Origin: Linderina pennispora
Lineage: Eukaryota > Kickxellomycota > Kickxellomycetes > Kickxellales > Kickxellaceae
Reading direction: 5' to 3'
Length of the DNA stretch: 64,000 bases
Assembly (NCBI RefSeq): GCF_002104995.1
Contig: NW_024468249.1
Coordinates: 496,001 to 560,000, forward strand
Both the position numbers and the translations under genes were made by a program. Under the pieces are notes generated by a model. It worked only from the letters and a program-made list of their open reading frames with translations, did not search any database and was not told the DNA's origin. Of this stretch, positions 17,099 through 28,100 are shown piece after piece (position 1 is the stretch's first letter; the number at the start of each line of letters is the position of its first letter).

Positions 17099-19895
17099 AT
17101 GGACGATCTGTTTACTGACATCCTGCCAAAAATAGTTGTTGCCAGCGATCGAGAGATTGAGAATCCGGCGCGCACAGACGACATCGGGGCCGGCATCATC
17201 GCACCCTTTCCACTCGCCGCGCACGCCGACACAGAAGCTGCCCCGTGGGGTACCCGGCAACCCAGGCGCAGCAGCCGCCAGCGCAAAGGGACCACTACAG
17301 CAAGGTCCGCCGCCGGTCGCCGCTATGCCACGACGTGCTCGAGTTCATGCTGGAGAACGCGTCCATGTCGTCGCTGGATAGCCAGTCTGTGCACAGCAGA
17401 GCGCGTGAGCGCAGCAATATAAACCACATCATGGCAGATGATGCCAATACCGGGCTTAATAATGGCCGGATGGCGTCCAGCCATGCATCACCTGCGTTGT
17501 CGCGGAGCGGGCCTGGTGACCTGAAACCCGCTGGATCAGAGGGTCCCGGCAATTGCGAACCGGCGCACCCAAGAGTACCGGACAAGGTAAGTCGTTTTTC
17601 TTCCCTCTGCTTCTCTGCTGTCGTCATTGTCTACTACTCGTTCTTTGTGCTGCCTGCTGTGATTCCTGGACGAAAACGCGCAATGCATGCGCCGCATTGT
17701 TGCTACGTGCGCAATGTACTGCTGAAATCGGGATGTCGTCAGGGTGATGCCCTGGATTGCTCGCTGCGCGTGTCTGCTTGGCCAACCATCGCCTGTCCCC
17801 TTTTCCGCGCATGCGGCTGCGCTTTTCACGATGATTTTTCTGCGGTGCTGCGCAAATCGAGCCTGCATATCAGGATTTACGCCAACGGCCATATACACTT
17901 ATGTTGCAAGCCGATCAAAAACAAAGGCTGCTGGCTGCCTTGTCCATAGCCAGCTGAATTCCCACATTGTCTGTCTTGTTGACACCCTCGGCTGTCCTGC
18001 CTGGCTTGACATGCGGGCATGCGTCAGCGCTACACCACGCGTGTAGTGTGCGGACAAGAGATCACTGTGGAAATGCACGACTCTATTCTTACACATCATC
18101 ACGCCTATTGTTCTAAAAATGTCCTGCTCCTGTGGGCCGCACTTGCACTGAAAATCACCCGTGTAGAGAACCGTGCCAGCCGCCGTGTTTAATGTTAGCG
18201 ATGACGATGACGACGACGACGACGACGACGACGACGAGGATGCAGGTGCCTTATGCTGCGACACTGATGACGGGTTTGACGGGCAGTGCGAGGTCGGGTC
18301 GCCAGCTACGTCACACACTGCTACTGTTTCCAATTGTTCGCGCTCAAACTCGTATCGCAGCAGCCACAGCAGCGATGGGAGCGACGATAGTTCGGTGACA
18401 GAGCCATCCAGCGGCTGGTGGAAGCGCCGCTTCGGCAGCATTCGCTCACGGTCGTCCAAGTCTTCCAGCAGCTCGTCACAGCATTCGCTTGTCGAGGGCG
18501 TCGAGTATCCACACTGCTGGCCGGTCGAGTGAGGAGAGCACCGAGCCTCCGATGATCCCAAAAAATACTGGAGGCGTGCTCAACAAGCTGCGGCGAACTG
18601 TAACTTCCAAGAGCAGCACTGTCAACCCGCACACGCTGTCCAAGAGTGCGACATCGCCGACCCTGAGGCCCCTATCACTAAAGCGGTCACCGACACTGAG
18701 CCCGCGCATGCAGACCTGCTACCGTCTCGCCCGAGCCCCAGTCCGCGCTCCATCTTGCGTAGCAACACTCTGCCGGCTAAGAAGGCGGAGCCAGAGGCAC
18801 CCATGGCCCTGCCGAAGGAGCCGCTGACCCCGCCTCTGGAACCAACCGATGATGGCGGGACAGATGTTCAGTGGACGCTGCTAAAGTGCAAGGGTATGGT
18901 GAACCTGCATGTCGTCACAGTGCCGACCAGCATCTCGTCGCTCAACCACAAGGACGCGTTCCTACTCTACCCGTGCCTGTTCCGCAAACTCAGCCAGACT
19001 GCGCTGACTTCCATGGTCTCGTTCCCGCTTGCCGACGAAGAGGGACACACGTCGCTAGCCAAGTCGCGTCGGAACTCGCAGCGCAACGCCGAGCCCCTGC
19101 TTGCCCAGGAGTACAACCGACGCAAGTCGATCTGTGCCATGGCATCGCGGGTTATTTATGTGTGGATCGGCGCCCACGCAGCAGCAATCAAGCGCGATGC
19201 CATCACCCGCGTTGCCATGGAGATCCGCGACCGCGAGCTGCTCGGAAAGGCCGCAGTGGTTATCATTGACGAGTCGACAGCATCCGACAGCGCGCGGCGC
19301 AAGTTCTTCACGCGCCTGAATTCAATCGATAGCCGCGGCATGGGGTCGGTCACTGTTCCGTCGCTGTACTCGCAGATCACGCCGACGAGTCGGGCCGGCG
19401 ACGACGCTGACTTTGAGCGTGCCCTGGAGCGACGCAAGGTTCTGTACGGGTTCTGGGAAGCCGTGCCGCCAGCAACCATCCTCAGCGTAGGATCGGATGT
19501 GCAGGCGGCCACCCTGCTGAAGGTGCCCATGGGCGGCGTCGTAGTGCTCGACACATGGGCCGATGTGTTCATCTGGTGGCGCAACGAGCCGTGCAACCCG
19601 GCTGTGCGCAAATGTGCCGTCAACTTTGCAAACATGCTCGTTCAGGGACACATGCATTCCGCCGCGCCCCAAGTCGGCCTCTGTATGGCACGAAGTGCGT
19701 GGGTTCGAGCATGTCATCTTCAAGACCAAGTTCCCTGACTGGCCATTTGTGTTTGCGGCATCAATGGCACCAGTCCGCAACCAGCGCCAGATGATCGGCG
19801 GGTCGGTGATGCCGCCTGCTGCTGTACCAATAAGGTCGGTGTCCCCGCTCATCGCAAGCCGTAGCCGTTGCCTAATCGTGCACACCATCCTGTAA
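17099..19895 (+). CDS. Gelsolin-repeat protein with long disordered N-terminus, four frame breaks
   Basis: The ATG at 17099 reads MDDLFTDILPKIVVASDREI. The N-terminal half is disordered: Ser/Arg-rich, with a 12-residue Asp run. An intron of 580 nt (17587-18166, GTAAGT/TAG, phase 0) precedes the Asp run. Gelsolin-type modules occupy the last 330 residues: ASRVIYVWIGAHAAAIKRDA (the YVWIG strand), GKAAVVIIDES, then GGVVVLDTWADVFIWWRNE and finally GFEHVIFKTKFPDWPFVF. Such proteins sever or bundle actin. Fungal members often have long N-terminal tails. Frame breaks lie near 17290, 18500, 18715 and 19685, so no single frame covers the gene. Breaks in all regions, not only in the modules, favour sequence error over decay, but a pseudogene is possible. 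Confidence 0.7.
18200..18238 (+). repeat. GAC/GAT microsatellite encoding poly-Asp
   Basis: Thirteen consecutive GAT/GAC/GAG codons at the start of exon 2 of the gelsolin-domain gene. A pure GAC array makes up most of it. Confidence 0.9.
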
Positions 19896-20049
19896 TTTTG
19901 ACATCCATACCTATAATAAATCCAGCACGTGCTATAAACGGCACATCACCTGGAACTCATGTTGTAGAAGGCTAAATGCTATTGGTATATCATGTATCGC
20001 GTGGCTGACCCCATGAAAAAAATCCGTTAAAATGGCCGATATATCGCCC

Positions 20050-21372
20050 TCAAATGTTAGTGATGTTGTGTTGCTTGCGGAACTCGTCCAGGTTGACCAC
20101 CTTCCCCTGCCGGCGTGCTTCCTCGGCGGCAAAGACAACAACGCACGAATCAAGCGAGCTCCAGGCGTCGGATGACAGGAAGCTCTGGTCGTTGTATGCA
20201 ACCGCGCTGACAAACGCCGTGATCATGCCCATGTCACCACCTCCGTGGCCAGCCAGGCTGCCAGAGACCAGCTGGGGCGTGTGCTTGGTCTTTTGCCCAG
20301 TCAAAAAGTCGTAGACTTCGATCGACTGGTTGCCGTCGCCTACCAACTCGCCCTTGGAGCCAAAGATGCGTGTCTTGCGCACACAAATCTCCTCGGTGAA
20401 CGCAACCATGGAGAACGAGACGTACTTGTTGCCAGCGAATTCCATATTCACCACTTGGTTGTCGCACACGTCGTTGTCGCACTCGTACACACACCGGCCG
20501 TAGGGGCCAGTAGCTAGGGCTTCGTGGACGTTTTCAATGTCGACGATATCGGTAATGACATCAACCGGCCACCCAGTATGTCCCTTCTCAGTGGGCTCGA
20601 GATAGATCTTCTTGGCCGAGTACGCGCAGTTCTGCTCGTGCGGGCAGTCCAGGCACTTGGTGGCACCCTGTGCCTCTGCCGGCTTCTTGTCCTTGGTAAA
20701 GTGAGACAGCCCGCCGAACGACGACACCTTGGTGCACTGAGCCTTGTCGCCGAGGAAATACAGCAGGATATCAATGTCGTGGCAGCTCTTGGACATCAGT
20801 GCAAACGAGGTCTCAGCCTCCTTGCGCCAGTTGCCACGCACAAACGAGTGCGCAAAGTGGTAGTGTCCGACTGGCTCCATGTGCTGGATCCCGGCGATAT
20901 CGCCCAGGGCACCCGAGTCGATGATTTCCTTAATCTTCTGGTTATAGGCTGTGTACCTCAGCACATGGCAGATGCCTAGTATAACGTTGTTGCGGCGCAC
21001 GGCCTCGTACACCTCCTTGCAGTCGTCGATTTCGGTTGCCATGGGCTTCTCCAAGAGAATGTGATAGCCCTTGTTGGCAAATGCTACTGCCACCTCCTTG
21101 TGCAGGCGGTCGAGAACGCAGATGAGCACGGCGTCGGCAATCTTGGGTGCATTCAGCAGGTCCTCCCATGATGAGTAGCAGGACGAGTCGTCCAGAGAAA
21201 GCTTCTTGGCAAGCGAATTCAGGCGTGCGGGCGAGCGGTCGGCCAGCTGGACCACCTGCATCCGCGACGATTGCTGCGCGTAGGTGCTGTAGATATTGCC
21301 GCGGTTGCCGCAGCCAACAATGGCGACCTTGACGGGGAAACTCGGCGTGTCTTGGGTCATCTTTACCGACAC
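20050..21372 (-). CDS. Gfo/Idh/MocA-family NAD(P)-dependent oxidoreductase
   Basis: 440 residues, one exon, intact. The Rossmann domain opens with VKVAIVGCGNRGNIYSTYA (GxGxxG) and continues to the EKP motif (ILLEKPMATEIDDCKE), whose Lys is catalytic in the family. The second domain has HDIDILLYFLG, with the usual catalytic His/Asp region. A Cys-containing segment (ATKCLDCPHEQNCAYSAKKI) is a trait I associate with a mostly bacterial subgroup. Members oxidise or reduce sugars, inositols and their derivatives, and the substrate here is unknown. The ATG at 21372 gives MSVKMTQDTP; the second Met, five codons on, is also possible. It has no introns. A bacterial origin by transfer is possible but not shown. 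Confidence 0.9.
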   Translation of the reverse strand: MSVKMTQDTPSFPVKVAIVGCGNRGNIYSTYAQQSSRMQVVQLADRSPARLNSLAKKLSLDDSSCYSSWEDLLNAPKIADAVLICVLDRLHKEVAVAFANKGYHILLEKPMATEIDDCKEVYEAVRRNNVILGICHVLRYTAYNQKIKEIIDSGALGDIAGIQHMEPVGHYHFAHSFVRGNWRKEAETSFALMSKSCHDIDILLYFLGDKAQCTKVSSFGGLSHFTKDKKPAEAQGATKCLDCPHEQNCAYSAKKIYLEPTEKGHTGWPVDVITDIVDIENVHEALATGPYGRCVYECDNDVCDNQVVNMEFAGNKYVSFSMVAFTEEICVRKTRIFGSKGELVGDGNQSIEVYDFLTGQKTKHTPQLVSGSLAGHGGGDMGMITAFVSAVAYNDQSFLSSDAWSSLDSCVVVFAAEEARRQGKVVNLDEFRKQHNITNI

Positions 21373-22333
21373 AGTAAACCTGAGTGTGCACTAAGAGAGG
21401 AGCAAAATATGTGATAAGGGTCAAGTGGTAAAAGAATGGTGGGAAGAAAAACCAGGGGAAGTTTGTGCTCCTTGAGATGAGATATGGAATCTGCGAGATC
21501 CTGGCCAATTCGGAGCAGGGGACGCCGTCGACGAGTGGTAATGGCCGTAGGCGGCAATCCTTCACCTGAGAGCCGTTCTCACGTGTGCATGGGGCCGCAT
21601 AAAGAGGTAGCGAAACACATGTCCAAGTGGATGATTCGGGGTTCGCAAATATCATCTACATCACTTGTGGCCAGATCAAGCACCTAATGTAACAGTAGGA
21701 ATACATAGGCACAGCCCAGGTGCTCCAGCATACTGATATGCACTCGACTGCAGCTGTCCTGAGTATTGCGCACATGTGGAAATAGTGTGATGGACACCGC
21801 TTTCGCCCACACTGTCCATTCTGCGGTGTATTATTCTCTTTTTATTAGACTCAGCTTGTAAGTGGATGGCAGGTCAACGGTGGGTGCGTCGCGAGTAATT
21901 CTAAAAATATTCCAGCTGCAAAAGATATCAGAAACCATGGCCGCATAGACACCCCGGCGAGGAGCTCCTTAACCACGCAATTTCAGGGGGACCTGCAGGG
22001 CTGTCTGATTTGCAGCAGGGCGTTTTCCAGATGTCCCCGCTATGGCTCCTGAGCTGATTTTTGCCTTGTTCTGCTCTGACTACCAGGTGTCACGGCCAAT
22101 TGTTGCGTGGCAAAAATAGACAGTGCCTGAATGATCTAAAAATGGCTCTGAGCACGGCTGTCCAAGATGCCAGTGCGTGCTTTCCTGCATATTTGAAACC
22201 CAGATATTGCTCACCATGCCTGGTTACCGTCTTGTATAAAAGAACCACATCTGTATATGCAGTTTGCGACTCACGCATCATCAACAACACAAAGCACTCT
22301 TTTCTTCTACTACAGCAACACAGCAACACAGAA
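21373..22333. other. Spacer and promoter region of the CBM19 gene
   Basis: 961 bp between divergent genes. The clear element is TATAAAA at 22235-22241. The open frame extending upstream of ATG 22334 (from 22061) crosses that TATA box and is not coding. Confidence 0.5.
22235..22241 (+). promoter_or_regulatory. TATA box of the CBM19 protein gene
   Basis: TATAAAA 93-99 bases before ATG 22334, followed by an A/C-rich leader (CAACACAGCAACACAG) typical of strongly expressed fungal genes. Confidence 0.7.
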
Positions 22334-22975
22334 ATGGCTCGCTACACTGCTACTCTCCTTCTGATCGCCTCCTCTCTCGGCTTCATGGCCAGCGCTGCTG
22401 ACTGCTCTGGCAACCAGTCGATGTGCCCCAACGGTGTCGATGGTGTCTCTTCAACCTATCTCCAGTGCGACAGCTGGAGCGGCACCTGGCAGACACAGAG
22501 CTGCGTCACCGGCCAGGTCTGCTACGCCAACCCGAACAAGCCTGGAACCGCCATGTGTGGATTCCCTGGCGCCAGCACCCAGAAGAGGAACCAGGCGCCG
22601 AACAGCGGCAACACCAATGCCCGCCAGTGCAATGGAAATGAGTCAAAGTGCCCGAACGGAGCTGACGGTGTTTCAGCTACCTACTGGCAATGCGATAACT
22701 GGAGTGGAACGTGGCAGACACAGACATGCGCCAATGGCCAGGTGTGCTATGCTAATCCGAACAAGCCTGGCACTACCATGTGCGGCATGCCTGGCACTGG
22801 TGGCAACGCTGGCGCTGGCCAATGCGCTGGAAACACTGCCAAGTGCGTCTCTGCTGGCCAGACTGGCGATTACCTGCAGTGTGAGAGCTGGAGTGGCCAG
22901 TTCAAGAACGCTGCTTGCCAAGGCGGTCTCAAGTGCTACAACAACGCTGCTAGCACCGGCGTATACTGCAACTGA
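22334..22975 (+). CDS. Secreted protein with three CBM19-like chitin-binding modules
   Basis: 213 residues, one exon. A signal peptide (MARYTATLLLIASSLGFMASA) precedes three similar Cys-rich modules of about 50 residues, each with six cysteines in the order C-x6-C-x12-C-...-C-x5-C-...-C. Modules 1 and 2 are very alike (SSTYLQCDSWSGTWQTQSC and SATYWQCDNWSGTWQTQTC, both followed by GQVCYANPNKPGT). Module 3 has diverged (GDYLQCESWSGQFKNAAC). The pattern fits CBM19, found with fungal chitinases, but there is no catalytic domain. A role in binding cell-wall or insect chitin, or shielding it, is inferred. Linkers are short and Asn/Gly-rich. The leader and TATA box suggest strong expression. Confidence 0.85.
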   Translation: MARYTATLLLIASSLGFMASAADCSGNQSMCPNGVDGVSSTYLQCDSWSGTWQTQSCVTGQVCYANPNKPGTAMCGFPGASTQKRNQAPNSGNTNARQCNGNESKCPNGADGVSATYWQCDNWSGTWQTQTCANGQVCYANPNKPGTTMCGMPGTGGNAGAGQCAGNTAKCVSAGQTGDYLQCESWSGQFKNAACQGGLKCYNNAASTGVYCN

Positions 22976-23491
22976 GTAAACACCAGTGCATGCATGTACA
23001 AAACTTTCTAAATGTGAACAGTTCTATGTCTTTTTACATATCATTTTCCCCTAGAATTACTTAGCAGTGATGCTGTAGCACATGTTTGCTCTCCAAATTG
23101 TGGCACGTATATTAGACAGTATGATTTTTCTTTTACAAAACGGTATTGCTTTATCGTGTCTAATTATACACTCAAAAGTAGTAGTAGCACGGTCTATGGA
23201 TGAGCAGTAACTAGCTGGCTAGCCCAGCAGGCCTATCTCTGCACCATGCAAAGGGCCTGCGAACTGCTCAAATACCAATCGCTTGGGCTACATTTACAGT
23301 CTGTGCTATTTGCAATGACTTGTCCCAACTACGGGGTGTTAACTCTAGAGTGCGGGCAACCCCTTTAATCTCCATCATATGTGGAGTGCTGGACACATTC
23401 TTTTATTTTGCCATGTGCGGGGTAGTACATAAGCAGGCGGCCAGAAACCTGCTTTGTTGGACAGCATGGTCCCTTGGCATGTTTACATTTT
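22976..23491. other. Spacer before the alkaline phosphatase gene
   Basis: 516 bp, AT-rich in its first half (probable 3' region of the CBM19 gene). No gene seen. Confidence 0.5.
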
Positions 23492-24943
23492 ATGATTATT
23501 CCTACCATCTTCACTGCTGTACTCCTGCAGTCAGCTATACTCGCAGCCCCTCTGCCACCGCGTCGTAATCTTATCTTCATGATATCCGATGGGTTTGGCA
23601 CATCGTCAGAGACACTCGCACGCGACTTTATTCGGTCTGAAAACGGCATTGAAAACAGCTGGGTCAGCGTTCTTGACGGGTTGCTGGTCGGCTCCACACG
23701 CACAAGCTCCAACAGCTCGTTTGTAACCGACTCTGCTGCTGCTGCGACGGCATTCTCATGTGGGGTCAAGAGTTTTAACGGCGCTGTTGGCATAACTACA
23801 GACAGCAAGCCATGCGGAACTGTGCTCGAGGCCGCAAAGGCGAAGGGCTACAAGACTGGTTTGATCACAACGGCCCGTATCACCCACGCGACACCTGCCG
23901 CTTTTGCTGCACATGTTGTCAATCGCAACATGGAGGAGCTGGTTGCGTTGCAAGAGATCGGTAACAACACAATCCAGAACAAGGTCGACCTGTTGTTCGG
24001 TGGCGGCAAGTGCCTGTTCCTGCCCAGCACCGATGCCGGGAGTTGCCGCACGGATGATATAGATGTGTGGGGCATAGCCAGAAGCAATGGATACACACAG
24101 ATATCCAGCAAAGCTGAATTTGACTCGCTCAATGTCAACACCACCAAGCTACCACTGATGGGTCTGTTCGCCAGCGAGCACATGTCGTATGAAATTGACC
24201 GCAGTGCAGACCAAGAGCCCTCGTTGTCCGAAATGGTTTACAAAGGGCTCAATGTGCTAAACAGCAACAGCCAGAATGGCCCTGGGTTCTTTGTCATGAT
24301 CGAAGGCGCGCGTATCGACATGGCTGCCCACGACAACGACCCTGCTACTCACCTGCACGAGATCGTTGCTTACTGGGAGACTGTCACCGCAGTGCACAAA
24401 TTCATCGATATGCATCCCGACACCGCCATGGTGGCCACCTCGGACCATGAGACCGGCGGGCTGACACTAGGAATAGACCCGGACTATGCGTGGTATCCAC
24501 GGGCTCTTGCCCCCGTAAAGCGGTCAGCAGCATCGATATGTTCCGATATGAAGCATGTTCCGGTACAGAACCGCGTGGAATTTGTCTCTGGTATCGTGTT
24601 TCCCTACCTCATGGGCATCAACGATGCTTCTCAGGAAGAGATACTGAGTATCGTCAGGGCATCAAGTATGGATTCGCAAATATGCCGTCGGTTCATTGGC
24701 CAGGCCGTATCTGCCCGCGCACACATTGGCTGGACCACTGGAGGGCACACTGGAGGCGATGTTGGACTTTACGCATATGGAGCTGGCACGAGCGATTTGC
24801 GCGGCAGCTATGAGAACGTGCAAATCAGCGACTACATGTCAAAGTACCTGGGGGTTGATATGGGCCCTGTATCAAAGTTGCTGGCCAATGAAGTCGTCAG
24901 GCAGCCTAATTTCCCGTATCATCAGCGTGTAGATGATCTCTGA
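23492..24943 (+). CDS. Alkaline phosphatase, secreted form
   Basis: 483 residues, one exon. The first ATG in frame (23492) gives a signal peptide (MIIPTIFTAVLLQSAILAAP). Active-site elements occur in order: NLIFMISDGFG (metal-binding Asp), FVTDSAAAATAFSCG (nucleophile Ser81), RITHATPAAFAAHV, EGARIDMAAHDND (metal ligands), TSDHETGGL and WTTGGHTGGDV (last metal His). This is the PHO8/E. coli PhoA superfamily, which hydrolyses phosphate monoesters at alkaline pH. Yeast PHO8 is a vacuolar type II membrane protein of 566 residues. This one has a cleavable-type signal and no C-terminal anchor that I can see, so secretion or vacuolar lumen is likelier. Several N-x-S/T sites are present. Confidence 0.95.
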   Translation: MIIPTIFTAVLLQSAILAAPLPPRRNLIFMISDGFGTSSETLARDFIRSENGIENSWVSVLDGLLVGSTRTSSNSSFVTDSAAAATAFSCGVKSFNGAVGITTDSKPCGTVLEAAKAKGYKTGLITTARITHATPAAFAAHVVNRNMEELVALQEIGNNTIQNKVDLLFGGGKCLFLPSTDAGSCRTDDIDVWGIARSNGYTQISSKAEFDSLNVNTTKLPLMGLFASEHMSYEIDRSADQEPSLSEMVYKGLNVLNSNSQNGPGFFVMIEGARIDMAAHDNDPATHLHEIVAYWETVTAVHKFIDMHPDTAMVATSDHETGGLTLGIDPDYAWYPRALAPVKRSAASICSDMKHVPVQNRVEFVSGIVFPYLMGINDASQEEILSIVRASSMDSQICRRFIGQAVSARAHIGWTTGGHTGGDVGLYAYGAGTSDLRGSYENVQISDYMSKYLGVDMGPVSKLLANEVVRQPNFPYHQRVDDL

Positions 24944-25135
24944 GATGCAGAGATAGGAATATACGGCGCTCCTGAGTGGCTAATTCCACATATTAATCCT
25001 CGTCTGTGCCGTATACTGACAAAGGCAACAAGTTTCCTTTAAGACCGGCCGCAGCAAGTAGTGACTTGTTAGTAAACACCAATTCCTCTTCTAGTGCAGT
25101 CGTTTTATTTCTAAAAATCGCCTTTTTTTCAAGAC

Positions 25136-28100
25136 ATGAACAAGTATCGCGAGAGCCTTCTCTTTTACGTCAACGGCGAGCGCCGCATCATCCAGTCAGG
25201 CTCCATGGACATGGCGATGTCGCTGGCCAACTATCTACGCAGCGAGGGACTGACCGGCACAAAGCTGGGCTGTAATGAGGGTGTGTGCAGTGCCTGTACC
25301 ATCATGCTGTCAAAGTTTGACACCGTCGAGAACAAGGTCGAGCACCTGGCCATCAACAGCTGCTTGACACCGCTGTATGCGCTGGATGGCAAGCATGTCA
25401 CCACAATCGAGGGTATTGGCTCGCCGACCTACCCGCACCCAGTGCAGGAACGCATCGCCCTGTTGCACGGCACGCAGTGCGGTTTCTGCTCGCCTGGGTT
25501 CTCAATGTCGCTCTACGCTCTGCTCAGGAACAACCCGCACGAGCTGCCCACCGAGGCCGAGATCGAGGAATGCCTGGCTGGGAACCTGTGCCGCTGCACT
25601 GGCTACCGCCCTATCCTGGATGCGGCAAAGACGCTGGCGCGCGACAACCGCTGGAACCAGGACGGTGCTGGCTGTGGCAGGGTTGATTGCTGCAAGCTCA
25701 AGGCTGGGCAGGATGCTGCCCCGTGTGAAACAAAAAACCAGTTCCGAAGGTATGACGCATCTCAGGAGCTCATTTTCCCTCCGGCGCTTGTCCGCTACGC
25801 CAAAGCACAGATTGACGGCGATGCAGAGCAGTGCATGGGGCATTTGCGCCTTGCATCGGCCTCTAGCATAGCGCCTGTATATCGGCCTATGTCAATGGCG
25901 GGCGTGCAAGACATATTCTCCAAGCACCATCACGCGGCACTTGTTGCTGGAAACACCGCATTCCGCCTCCAGAGCTATGCGGACCTGGTGAGGAGGCCAC
26001 ATGTGTACATTGGCGACATTGTGGAGCTGCAGGAACTACATCTTTCTGACGAGGGACACGAGCTGGTTATTGGTGGATGTGTCACGCTGGCGCAACTGCT
26101 GCAAAAAGCCCAGACCATTAGCAGACTTGGTGCTCTGCGCGACTGCCTGGCACGTATTGGCAACCCGCATGTGCGCAATGCGGCAACTGTGGGTGGCCAC
26201 ATTGCCACCATACCCTCCTCATCAGATCTTATCCCTGTGCTGCTCATTCTACACGCAGCGGTTAGCCTACAGCACGCTGTTTCGGGAGTGCAACGCACAG
26301 TCAGTCTGGATAGATACCTGCATGATGGTGTTGGTCTAGCTGATGGCGAGATCATCATGCACATACACATCCCACTGAACTTGCCTTCAGCGGCAAGTGG
26401 TGCACTGGTGTTTGTTCACTCGCAGAAGCAGTCGATGCGCAAGGCCAACGACTCAACAATCGTGAGCTGTGGCATGCGTGTGAGCATCGACCCAGTTACA
26501 TTCAGGGTTCTGGATGCAAGCTTTGTGTTTGCTGGACTTGACCGAACATATTTTGTCGCCCAGGAGACAGCTAGCTTGGCTCATGGAGCGGACTGGTCAG
26601 ACAGCGGCTTTATCAACAGCACACTGCTTGAGACGTGTGCACAAGAGGCCGCATCAGCATTAGCTGACAATGTCGACAGGCCCAAGTACCGCGTATCACT
26701 TGCTGCCAGCCTGCTGTATCAGTTCTGGATGGCATCGTGCAAGGAATTTGGCATCGACCATGGGCTCGGACCACGCATTCCAGACGACTATCTGGCGTAC
26801 ACGCAGCCCAAGTCGATGATCTCAGAACAGGCATTTGCACCAGTTGAGGAGAAGGCGATCATCGGTAAGGGCGAGCCGCACCTATCGGCGCTCAAGCACA
26901 CAACTGGACAGGCAGTATATATTGACGACATGCCGCCAGTCCACGGCGAGCTCTCTGTTGGCTTGGTGCTGTCGACACGCTCGCACGCCCGGATCCTGTC
27001 GATTGACCCATCACAGGCACTGGGCATGGAGGGTGTCTATCCCAAGCTGTTCACTGCCTCTGACATACCTGGCAAAAATGTCTGGAACCTTTGGCAGGAC
27101 GAGGAAATCCTCCCATCTAAGGAAGTGCATTTCCATGGCCAGATTGTTGCCGCTGTTGCCGCCAAAGACCGCGAGACTGCTAGACGCGCCGCAGACGCTG
27201 TTGTGATCGAGTACGAGGACCTCCCTGCAATCTACTCGATCGACCAGGCCATCGAACAAGAGTCGTTCTTTGAGGAAGTCAGCGAGATTGAGTGTGGGGA
27301 CGTCGAGGCTGCGTTTGCCAGCGCTGATTATGTATTCGAAGGAGAGGCGCGGTGCGGCGCTCAGGAGCATCTGTATATGGAGCCGCAAGCGTTCCTAGTT
27401 GTCCCAAAGGGCGAGGATGACGAGTACGATGTTTTTGCTACATCCCAGTCGCCGCATAACTGTCAGGCAACTGTTGCCAAAACGCTTGGTATTCCAGCCA
27501 ATCGAGTCTATTGCCGTGCCAAGCGTCTTGGTGGAGCGTTTGGAGGCAAGGATATGCCACCCCCGCTCTTTGCATCAGTTGCTGCTGTTGTAGCGCAAGG
27601 CACAAGGAAGCCCAGCCGTCTAGTATTCCGTCGCGATCAAGACATGCGAATTACAGGCCAGCGGCACCCATTCCTAGGCAAATGGAAGGTCGGTGTAATG
27701 CAGGATGGCCGTATCATCGGACGCAGGGTCGAGGTGTTCAGCAATGGCGGACATTCGCATGACTGCTCAGTCCCAGTCATGAACAACTGCCTATCGTCGC
27801 TCGATGGTTGCTATTACAGTCCGAGTGCTCATTTTGTCGGGCGGGTGTGCAAGACAAACATTGCCAGTACAACAGCATTCAGGGGATTCGGTGCATGCCA
27901 AGGCGAGTTTATTGTCGAGTCGATGATGCGCGAGGTCGCTGAGAGCCTGGGCATGGATGCCGACTTGCTCCGCCGAATCAATCTGTACAAGGAGGGCGAG
28001 CTGAGTCCATCAAGCTATCACATTCATGACTGGACGGTGCCACAAATGTTTGAAGAGATCCAGCAGTCGGCCGAGTACGCGAAGCGCAAGGTTGCTGTCG

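Noticed and set aside
16533-17135. 200-codon + open frame upstream of the gelsolin-domain gene
   Set aside because: Starts with GTG, overlaps the true start codon and is built from pyrimidine-rich leader sequence.
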